Positions 49,701 through 61,700 of a stretch of 64,000 nucleotides of DNA are shown piece by piece. Positions within the stretch are counted from its first letter, which is position 1; every line of letters starts with the position of its first letter. Both the position numbers and the translations under genes were made by a program. Source of the stretch: Bolinopsis microptera (Eukaryota > Ctenophora > Tentaculata > Lobata > Bolinopsidae). The notes under the pieces were generated by a model, which did not search any database, had not been told where the DNA came from, and saw only the letters and a list, made by a program, of their open reading frames with translations. The DNA lies in assembly GCF_026151205.1 (NCBI RefSeq), contig NC_087072.1, positions 8,739,669-8,803,668 on the forward strand, read 5' to 3'.

Positions 49701-52700
49701 CCAATTCAATCATTATATTGTCAACAATTATTAAACATTATTAATATTTCCAAAAACGGATAGGATCCAATAAACGATAAATTAAGTGCGGAACGTCGGT
49801 CATGAATGTCATGGAGAAAGCAGCACTTAATTAAGAAGATAAGGCACAGAAAAAATGGGACCACTATTTATAAACAAGATTTTAATGCCTAGGTGATTTT
49901 CCCACTTGTAAATCTAGGTGAAAGAAGTTTGAATGGATTCTTCAATGAGATAGAAAACATAAATTAAATCCATATCCTAATCTCCGAAAGATTTACATGC
50001 CGTGTTTCTTCTGGAGCTCCAAGTCGATTTCGTACAGCTTGTTGACTCCGTCAATCATGGTTTGGACAAGTTGGACCTCAGAGTATCCCAACCTGTGTTT
50101 GTTGGAGATATCGTAGGTGTGTCCAGTTTGTCCACCAGATTCTCCTCGGGTACCTCTTGGCTGCAGAGACAGCTCTTCGCATTTAGCCTTCAGCTTATCT
50201 ACTCCTTCCTTGGTCCAGCCTGGGAGGTCAATGTGGACAGAAGCCCTCATGCCAGTTCCAAGATTGGTTGGGCAAGAATGGACATATCCGTATTTCTCAT
50301 CCAACATGAAATCTTTGCCACTCTCATCTTTGACAGATTTGCCGACGGCTCCGATTCCATCGACAAGTCTTGCGAAGACTCCCTTAACATCACCACCTTG
50401 TTGCATGGAAATGATTCGGAACTGGTCCTCTTCGTTTACCCACACCAAGAAGGTCTTTTCTTTGTTGTGGAAGATTCCACGTCCCTCGGGCCAGTCACGC
50501 TCCATACCAGAAACTTTGAGATTTGGGTCACCAGACACGAAGAGGAAGTGATCATCAACAAGCTGTTGGCGAACAGACTCTTCCATCCCGGTGAGAGCGT
50601 AGTAGGTTCCTGACAGATTACCTTCCAGTTTTTTGCTAGCACTCTTGAAAAGGGCCTCCACATCTAATCTTTGCTGTTTGGTGATTCCGGGAGACAGTCC
50701 GAAGCCATCGATAGATCGACCAACTCTGATACGAGTGGATTTGACTGGGGCATCTGGGTTAACATTTCCTACCAGCTTGGAGACATCCATGTCAGATGTG
50801 TGCCTAGCATCAGCGGTAATTCCATGGTATTCCTGGATGATAGGATCGAAGACTGCGGCGAAATCTTTGTAGCAGTCCCAGTCACCAGCATAGATACCAC
50901 AATGTTGGTTGTCAAAAGAGGTGGCACAAGCGATGCACTGAGCCAGATTGACGCCGGAGGTAGCGGTCCTGTGGTCACAAAGCTTGTCCCATACTTCTTT
51001 AGTGACGTGCTTTGCCACCAAGGAGTGGGTAGACTTGATTTCCGGGAAAGTGGACATCCTGAAGGAATATTTTGGTTAGAGATTTTAGAACTGGTTGAAT
51101 TATCAATATGGTGTTAATCATAGTAATTGTAGTTAGTCAAGAATAAACTGCATAGTAATTTGGTTATTTCAAATATAACTATTAATATTATAAAAATAAC
51201 CCCGTTGTACTTTCATTAACAAAAACTTAATTTCAGATACGTGCAACACGGCAAAAGCTGTTATTACAGATGGAACGATCGCATCTGGAGAAAAAGCAAG
51301 CTACGTTTTTGGAGACAAAATTGTGTACCAATGTAACAGCAACTTCGTTATGGAGGGAAACGATTTTATAGTCTGCAAAGGATCTAAGTTCAGCAGCGCA
51401 GTTCCTACGTGCATAGGTTTGGTTTTTAGGGAATATTTGATGATAACATAAACAATTTTCTGGGTGCAGAAAATAATATCACAAAATTTACCGACCCTTC
51501 TATGATACTGTAATATAAATGATTCATCAATTTTTTATATGCACATAATTGTTATCTTGCACTTGTAAACATTAATAACGACCCATACAATTTGTAATTT
51601 TCAGCCGTTAACACAAACTGTAACGAATTCACTGTACAAAACGGAAAACTCAGCAATAAGCACCCCTACTTTACCAATGATGTAAGTTGACTTTTTAACG
51701 TATTACTATAAATTATAAGTATGGAAAAAAGTAAAATCTAATAAAATCATCATCATATCTTATGTGTAATGCACATCGAATCGGAACAAGAACCCTAAAA
51801 GCTATAAAATCGTGGATACATAAAAGCCTGTATAAAGCTCCGGATCACAGAAAGCCGCCACGTAAATAATAGCCAACCTCTGTGGTAAATACGAGATGGA
51901 GAGTGAGAGAGAGAGAGAGAGAGCTGCTGACTATGCCTCATCATTGAACATCTGCACAGGACGAATAAGGGATAATGGGCCGCTAGTTATATGCTTCAAC
52001 ACTTTATATATTCAATACACTTTGTTCGGCTGTGATGTACCCCCTGCAGAGCAGGGACAAAAGGATTTCGCGGCATGTACGAAACCGCGAAATTTCCCAT
52101 TCTCCGCGACAAATCGCGATTTTTTACGTTTTCCGCGACAGATCGCGAAATTTCCCATTCTCCGCGACAAATCGCGATTTTTTCAGTCCTCCGCGAAAAA
52201 TCGCGCATTTTCCTTTAAATCTGAAGACCAAATTTGCGCATTTTCCTTTAAAACTGAGGACCAGTTTGCGTATTTTCCATAAAATCTGCGGGCCAAATGT
52301 CACGTTTTCTACAAGTATTAAGTATATGAAACTAATTACATTTACAGCCTTCCGTGAGTTCCGATTGTAGGTACATTCTCGATACGTACCTCTGAAGGCG
52401 GAGCTTCCGAGCTTCCGGAGCTTCCGAGATCGTATTGCGAAGGGAAGGCCTGCCTTCTGAATTCGCATTACAAGGGGAGCCCTCGAGTCCAAAATCGTGT
52501 ATCGAAGCGTATGTGTGACCTTTGAAAACCGAAAAAAATATTTTCGGCTCATAATGATCAGGGTAGCATGAAACATGAAAAAAAGTAGTTTCCAGAAAAA
52601 CTTTGAAAAATTTTGACTTAAAAGATTTTCGGTCCGAGTCATTCTCGATACATATCTCTGAAGGCGGAGCTCCCGCTTCCGAGCTCGTATTCCGAGATCG

Positions 52701-55700
52701 CATTACAAGGGGAGCCCTCGAGTCCAAAATCGTGTATCGAAGGGTATGCGCGTGTGAACTTTGAAAACCGAAAAAATATTTTCGGCTCATAATGAGCAGG
52801 ATAGCATGAAAAATGAACAAAAGTAGTTTCCAGAAAAACTTTGAAAAATTTTGACTTAGAAAATTTTCTGTCCGAGTCATTCTCGATATGTACCTCTGAA
52901 GGCGGAGCTCCCGCTTCCGAGCTCGTATTGCGAAGGGGAGGCCTGCCTTCTGAATTCGCATTACAAGGGGAGCCCTCGAGTCCAAAATCGTGTATCGAAG
53001 GGTATGTGACCTTTGAAAACCGAAAAAATATTTTCGGCTCATAATGATCAGGGTAGCATGAAACATGAACAAAAGTAGTTTCCAGAAAAACTTTGAAAAA
53101 TTTTGACTTAGAAAATTTTCTGTCCGAGTCATTCTCGATACGTACCTCTGAAGGCGGAGCTCCCGCTTCCGAGCTCGTATTGCGAAGGGGAGGTCTGCCT
53201 TCCGAGATCGTATATGGAAGTTGACCAGTAGACATATAAAACTTGACCAGACGACATAAAGTTGACCAGTAGACGTATAAAACTTGACCAGACGACATAA
53301 AGTTGACCAGTAGACATATAAAACTTGACCAGACGACATAAAGTTGACCAAACGACATATAAAACTTGACCAAACGACATAAAGTTGACCAGACGACATA
53401 AAGTTGACCAGTAGACATAAAAAACTTGACCAAACGACATAAAGTTGACCAGAAGACATACAATGGATTAAGAAATCGAACTGTATGTTAAATCAGTGTT
53501 GTTATTGAATCGTCACTTGTCAGATATTTCGTCATCGTTATTCGCTTGGTATTGTATTCGCTTGTTATAATGGACCGCTTTGTGAAACGGCCTGCCGACA
53601 AACCGGCTGGACCTTCGTCTAGCAAATGCTCGAAACAGGCTAAACAGGGCAATGTAACAGCTTCCACGAGAGTGGCTGAATTTGGCAAATCATCGTTTTA
53701 TGCTGACAATGGGAAGCTATTTTGTAGAGCATGTAATCTCGTCGTAGACCACATAAGGAACAATCATGGGCTTCGCTCGGGATGTGGTTAGAAAATCTAA
53801 AAGGTTCGTGCAGGGGGCCGGGGTAAGGATGTCGTCCAGGTTGATGTAAGCTTCAAGGGGTAGAGGTTGGATACTAGATGGGGATAAACTAGGATATGGG
53901 AATTGGATTGAAAAGTTCGTAGTATTCCATTGCTATAGTTGTGAAGTGTAGATGGTCGAATGATGATGTCTCCTGTCGTCTGTTGAAAGTTATATAGTAT
54001 CGATAACGAGATTATTATGTCATACAGTACGTATGACATTGCAACATTTGAGATCATGTCAAAAGTTATGGCAGCTCTTGTTGTTATGGACCCCCATCAG
54101 CCTGTATCAGATCATATGATCAGTCCCGATCGCTCCTGATCCACCCCTTGGTCTAACTTATGGTCTAACTTATGGTCCTGGCACAGTCCCGACTGCTACC
54201 GCTCCTGTACTTAGTCTAACGTACGATCCTGGCAGCAACATCTCAGATGGCGGAATAGATTGGAACTGCAACACTAAACAGAACAGAAACTCAACAAACA
54301 TCGAACAGACACCGAACACTATATACTACTCTAGAAATGGTTTGGACACTTTAAATGATTGCTGTAATGGCCCTTATCAGTCGTACAAAGAGATAAGGAC
54401 AACTATTTGTAAAAGTACATTACACGCAATAGAACACATTAGGATTGTAATTGTACATTGCACAAGACTTTTCGAGCTAATATTCCTGGAGTTATTGCAG
54501 TCCTGCTTTAAAGCATTGATGAATATTGTAGGAACGTGCATGTATTATTTTGATGTATGGGGTAGACAAGGACATGACTTTATAGTGTGGTTTTGGAATG
54601 TGAGTTATAGTTTCGAGCGTTTAAACAGCAATTTAATTTATAACATATGCAGCAGATATATCTCTAATGTTATGAATGAACTTAATGACGGTTTTATGAC
54701 GAGTATGTTACGGTCCTCTTGCTCAGCCATGTCACTGCTGCACGCCTCTTCTAGGTTTCGTTCCGCGCCCGCTGGTCTTTCCCAGCCAGAGCCCACCAGT
54801 AGAGCTCCGCCTCCTCGCGCCTTGTCTCCGCATGCGTCGCGAACCGCGTCTCAACTGAGTGTACTTGTCTTTCAGCATAGCAACTCCCCCACATACACTC
54901 CTCACAATCCCACTCACAGTGCACAGTGTGACAGATTAGGTAGTGACCGGTCTTTGCGAGCTGGGGACTGGTTTCAGATAGCTGTAGTTGTCCTTCTGAG
55001 CCTCTGCTTCCTTGTTGCGACGCTCATAGCCGTTACTTTGCTGCTTTTACTTAGGGAACTCAGAAGCAGACCACTGGCCCCTACCGTTCCTGTTTACGTC
55101 AGTGAAGAAGTAGAAAACCAATGTCTTAGTTCTAGTAAAACCTCGTGTAAACAGATCTCTCAACCCGGTTGTTTTTCCAACTCAATTTTTGATTTCTCTG
55201 CTTTGAAACTTGGTAGTTTGTTTCCACCACCTTGGCTGACTAATGCAACAGTGATGATGGCGAACGGCTCTGGGAAAACAGACGAGGCTAAAGAATCAAG
55301 TGAAACAGAGGATAACGACACTGATATTACTGAAGTAAGTGCCACTGAAGGTCTCCTGAAGCCGACCAACAATGTGCTATCATCTTGCCAGGAAACTCCC
55401 GCCAAGAAGCTCAACAGACGTCTAAGTAACGTGAGCTGGGGTAACACTGAAACAAGTGATGATGCTGGATCTGAGTCAAGTCTTTCAGGTTCACAGACAA
55501 AGAGTGATACAAACAGGCGGAGCACAGTGTGGATCAGAGATGACGGTGAGATATTTCTTGACAAAGGGAAGTCCTGCAAGCTTGGTTACATAAGCGACTA
55601 CATCAGTACTGAGAGCAATGCTAACCTTTGTGCAGAACTCACTGCTACTGTTGGGAAACTCTGCACACCAAGCAACAAAGATAGGTACAAAATCGTCCTC

Positions 55701-58700
55701 AAACATGGTGTGGAGACCAAACTGACAGATGTTGATCTAAAAAAGGGGGCAAAGAAGCTTAAGAAGACCGCAACCCCTAAAATGTCTGAACTATCCGTAA
55801 ACCTGGACGAACCGTCTGAACTTTGCTCTTTTGTCAAATGCCACCAGGATCGTATCAACAAAACGGTTGAGGACGTTTTTCAGTTGGATGTTAAGTTTGA
55901 CAAGACCACTATTTATCGGATGAGTGACCCCTCACACAGTATTCCATACGGCAACACTAGCCAGGAAAACAGCAATTTCTCTCCAGTAGTTGCAGTGTTG
56001 GCACTTGGTCTGAAGGATCCACGCCCCATGTACATCAAGACCCAAGCTGGGAGTCAAGTAACCCACAAAGCGGCCCTTATGTCTGGCACGTTGTGCGTAC
56101 TCAGTGGCAAGACAGAGTTGAGATACAAACGCTCGATACCTAGAGGTTGGGGAAAAGTAGAAGAACAGTACTTCCTGATATTTGAACAGAAATGTCCAAC
56201 AGAAACTGACAGCGCCCTCAAAGGTCCGCAGAAGAACCCTCAGTCAGACATCACCACGGAACAGGCTGAAGAAATGAACTTCCCCCTCCTTAAGACTCCC
56301 CCCACTGTTGTTCGAGTAACGTCTGTAGCAGACAACCTGGATTATGAAGCAGATGGAGGACTCCTGCTTGCATCAACGATCAGTGCAGTTGTAGGGAAGA
56401 TGGATGAGGGAACGGTAGATAAGGAGCTCATAAGAAGTCAAGTCTCAACTGCAGGATCTTTATCTGAAAAGCGGACAAGACTTCAGAACAAAATGTGCAT
56501 GTCAATCGGGGAACTCTCCATGTCAGCAGCCAATAACTCGATGTCTCACGGCATGAACTTCTCACGATGTGACTCCCCGAGGATCGAAGACGTGGAAATG
56601 AAAGATGACATTGCATCAGTGCGTAATGCTCAAAAATGTGTGGAGAACTCTCTAAAGCATGTTGTGGATTCCATCGTATCTGTCAAGGCGAATGTAGCAA
56701 CTCTCCAGGAAGCGACCAAACAACAAACTCAAAAAGAAATCTCGCCTCACCCAACCAGCAACACCGATGTTTTGGATGCGATAAGTGATTTGAAAAGTGC
56801 AGTGAGTGATTGCAACAACAGAATCGACAATCTGAGCAAGACAAATGTTTTTACACAAACGATAAAGGAGTGCAATGGTAAAATTGATGACCTTGTGGAG
56901 AACATAAACGGCACAAAAGATGACCTTCAGTCAATGAGGAAGATTCTGAACGACCTTAGTCAAAATGGAGTAGATATCATGAAGAAATCGGTGGAAGACA
57001 TGGGGAGCTACTACAATAGTGTCTTCTGCGATGAAACAAGGGAGCACATTAAAGACATCCACGCGTATGTAACACACCAAATGTGCGAGGTCGCAATTCA
57101 AACTGACCCTTTGATAAAAGAAATAGCAGCGTTAGGAGACCAACCGAACCTAGCCTCGCCTTCGCCCAAATTTGGTTTCCCCGATCCAATAAAGCCCTCC
57201 CTGAAAGTCTTGGTCGAAAGTGGGCAACCCATCAACGTTTGGCTTGTTACCGATTCAATTATGAGACACATTGATGAGTCATGCTTGGAATTTAGGAAAT
57301 ATAGGTTGAATTTCAAAAGAATTGACTTTACATGTAGTGAATCACTGACCGGTGAATACATGATGGGGAGCAAAATACCAACAGAGAAGCCTCAACTAAT
57401 ATATGTACATCTCGGCATCAATGATATACACAAAGGAGAGGACATTACCAAAATCATCGACAACTTCAAGATCTTTAATGAAATGCTAGAACTAGTATCT
57501 CCCACCACCAGACTGGTCATCTCTTGCCCCCTACTGAACGGAAACACCTACCAGAACCGACACGTCTTTTCCTTGAGGAGATCCCTGTCCTTATTGGTCA
57601 ATCAGCAGCAAGACGAGGACCCTAAAACAAAAAGGATTTTCCTTCAGAGAAATGATAAGTTCTTCATTAACACTCAGTCCACTTCTAAGCAGAACTTGAT
57701 GTACTTCCGCGATAATCTCCATCTATCAGAAAGAGGAATGCATGCAATCACCAACACCATGAGAGACACCCTCGACAAGATCTTCAGGGAGTTTGAGCTT
57801 CCAGTCTAAATTTTAGTCTTCAAATCATGACCACCAACCCAACCTCTTGAAAAAATACTATGAATTTACAATCCAAAATTATAAGCTGGAACATCCAATC
57901 AACAAATACAACTTTTGGCTCTAAGTTTGATGACCCTCAATTTTGTGCCGTCTTTGACAAGTTTCCTATTGTCTGCCTTCAAGAAATAAGACAACCTGTC
58001 AAACACTCGGGTTACAGGTCCTTCAATAAAACCCGCCGGGACAAAAAACATGGTGGCGTATGCATAATGGTCCAAAACGAAATATCCAAAGGCGTTAAAC
58101 TTGAAAAATCCACAATTGAAGATGTTGTTGCCTGTAAACTTGACAAAAATTACTTTGGCGTAGATAATGATATATTCATTGTTAACTCATACATTAAGCC
58201 AGCTAACACTTCCTCTAAAAACTCAAATATTTCGGGCTTTGACACCATCCGTGAACTGGACCAATTTCTCAATGTTCTTTTAAGTAAAGGTGATGTCATT
58301 ACTTGTGGTGACTTCAACTCGCGTATCGGCCATGACATTGACTTTATCAAAGAGGACAAATGTGGCTACGAGAGCTTCATTCCCCTGCCAGAAGACTACA
58401 CCCCACAAGAACTTCCAACCAGGAACTCAAAGACAAAAAGTCGAACAATTACAAAAGACCCTTTCTAGAAATGCTTGTCAATAATGAACTCCATATTCTC
58501 AATGGGAGAACTTTAGGAGACTCATATGGTGACTTCACTTGTATTCAGACCAGCGGTGCCAGCGTTGTTGACTACTTTATTATATCACCAAACTGCAGTA
58601 AGTATCTAAGTCATATGACAATCCAGCCGTTCACTTGCTTTTCTGATCATAAACCACTACTCCTGGCACTCAACTTCTCTCCTTCCAACACTCTTGTAAA

Positions 58701-61700
58701 CACAAAGGCACTCCATAAAACTTACGCTCGAGCCCCACTTCGTTACAAAATAACTCCTGATAGCCTTTCAAGCTTACGGGATACAATGATGGACCCACTT
58801 GTGGAAGAATGTTCCAAAAGCCTCTTAGAAACAGATTATCCCGAAGATCTCCTAGGTACATACAAATTAAACGAAGATATCACAGTACACTTGAACAAAA
58901 TAGCAGACAAATGTCTCCAAAAGACCAAACATCCCAAAATAACCAAAAAGGGATCAATAAATAAACAACCCTGGTTCACACAAGCCACCAGAGAAGCTAA
59001 AATATCTTGTACTCGTGCAGCTCAAATTGTTTCTGATTTCCCCAATAGCGATTATCTTCGAAAAAATTTTTACCAAGTAAAAAATACGTACAAAAGTTTA
59101 ATTGACCGTACAAAAAACAAATATCTTGACAAATTGAATACAGATATTGAATCTGGTAAAATTCTTAACTGGAAACAATTCAAAAAACTGAAAAAATTTA
59201 AAGGAAGAGTTGACAAATTTGATTGCCATGACATGGACAACTTTCAAAAATTCTTTGGTAAACTTTATGCCAATGCACATAGCACCATAACTGTAGAGAA
59301 TAAGGAAGAAATGCTTCAAAATGCAGAGGCTATTAACAATAATTTCCAACCATCCCCTGCACAATCAATACTCAATGGCCAGATCTCTGTGGACGAAATA
59401 TCTACTGCGATCTCTTCACTCAAAAACGGCAAAAGTTCCTCGGAGGATATGATATGTAATGAAATACTGAAGACCTTGTCCACAACAAACACACAACTCC
59501 TTTGCAAAGTCTTTAACCGCTGTTTGGACACTGGAACTTACCCATGGAACAACAGCATTATTACACCCCTACACAAAAAAGGCGACAAAGATAATCCAGA
59601 CAATTACAGAGCAGTTGCTGTGAGTAGTACAATCGGAAAACTATTTTCGACCATCATGTTAAACAGGATAATCAAGTTCAAAAATGAATACAACCCGGAC
59701 CCCATAAATCAACTTGGCTTCGCTAAAGGAGCTCAAACATATGACCACATACTCACACTCAACACCATTACGTCTAAATACAAAAAGCTCAAGGTTCCCG
59801 TCTATGCTGTTTTTGTGGACTTCCGGAAGGCCTTCGACTCTGTTTGCCGTGAAGCTCTTTTCTTAAAATTAGCTAAACTAGGTATCACTGGCAAAACATT
59901 TAATGTTCTTAAACATATGTATAAAAATTCCACTGGCCAGATAAAACTATCTGGATTTGTCAGCGAAAAATTTGATATCAATAAAGGAACTGAACAGGGT
60001 CATCCACTTTCCCCTGATCTATTTAAGATATACATCAGAGATCTTTCCCCTCGACTAGAATATGATAACTGTCCGAAACTAATGAACCAACTTATCAGTC
60101 ACTTACTATGGGCAGATGATCTGATACTCTTGGCACTGGACCCCAAAACCCTCCAAAAGCAACTCGATGCTTTGAACAATTTCTGCTTGGAATGGGGCGT
60201 CGAAATTAATGCAGATAAAACTAAACTCATGAAATTTAATGCCCGTTTTGATACTTATCAGCCGGTTCCCCTCAAAATTGGTGATCACTTGTTAGAAGAA
60301 GTCGAGTCATACTGCTATCTAGGAATCGAAATACACAAATCCGGCACATTCACAAATGCCCGAACTGAGCTCAAAAAGAAAGCCATGCGTGCACTTTATG
60401 CCATGAAAAGCTCAGTAAACAAATCCAAATTATCATTCCGCTCTCTAACAACACTCTTTGATGGTCTTATTAAACCTATCGTTCTTTACGGAGCGCCTAT
60501 TTACACACCTAACATGGCTATCATAAAACACATAACAAAACAAGTCGATCTCAATATGGATGCCGACACAAAAACAAAATTTCAAACTAGTATCCTCAAG
60601 AAAATTAGCCTTCTGAACAGCGAAAAAGTTCACCTTCACTTTCTTAAATGGTCACTGGGGGTAAATCGTAAAGCCAGCAACGCAGGCGTCTGGGGTGAGT
60701 CAGGCCGCTACCCATTAATCTATGAATGTATTAACCTCACTCTCAAATATAGCCAACGTTTGAAAAATCTCAAAGATAACTCCCTTGTCTCCTTAGCTTT
60801 CAAAGAACAGATGAACATGAAATTGGACTGGTACAGGGGTTTGGAGCCTGTCCTCGCGCTAGACCCATGTTTCTCTACCGATCATGTCACAGCCTACCGC
60901 ACACTCAAAAACAATCACTCCAAGTTACTTTTCGAAAGAAACCCGAGTATCGCAAAACCACCAAAAGAGGACTTTCTTATTCACAACGGTTTCAAGAAAC
61001 GAATTCCTCCTCAATCAACACAACCCATCGGGAGTAAAATATTCACACCACACGTCATTACTAAAACTTTGAAATGTAACTTTAGAGAATATTGGGGGTC
61101 CTGTATCAACACTTCTCGGAAATTAGAATTCTATCGTGACCTAAAATCCAAATTTAACAAAGAGTATTACCTAGATAGTGTCATTAAATATGCAGACCGT
61201 GCTAATATCACAAGACTGCGGATCAGTGCACATCGACTCGAAATTGAACTTGGCCGATATAATCAAACTCCACGTGACGAGCGAATATGCTCCTGGTGCA
61301 ATATAGTCTTAGGTTCTGGTATTATTGAGAATGAAGACCACTTCCTTAACCATTGTGATCTTAACGCTGCATCGAGGCGAAAAGTCCTAGACAAGATCCA
61401 GTCACTCATATCAAATCCAATCAAACCGTCTGCGACATCTTATTCTGTTCACAATGTCATCCCTGGAGCAAACGTCCTCAAATTCATCAGCAACAACAGT
61501 GAAATCATTGAACTTATCACGAACGAAAGTCAAGTCCACCTCACGAGAGTCGTTGCTAGGTTTGCCACTACGTGTTTTAACAACCGCAAGAAATTTGTTG
61601 ACTCTCTGGCCAGTACATGAACAGTGAACACTGAAAATCACTGTACCCGCTTTTGTTTCTTTTCGCGCAACGACGAGTGCAAACTGCAAAGTGACCTGGC

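Noticed and set aside
52332..53463. Minus-strand open frames of 375, 274 and 172 codons
   Set aside because: They only translate the tandem repeats and minisatellite inside the hAT element; the periodic VWSSF/LVNF and RSRKA peptides exist in several frames at once.
58425..58445. Programmed -1 frameshift in LINE ORF2
   Set aside because: No X-XXY-YYZ slippery heptamer fits the zero frame and no clear downstream pseudoknot was seen; a mutation or read error is simpler.
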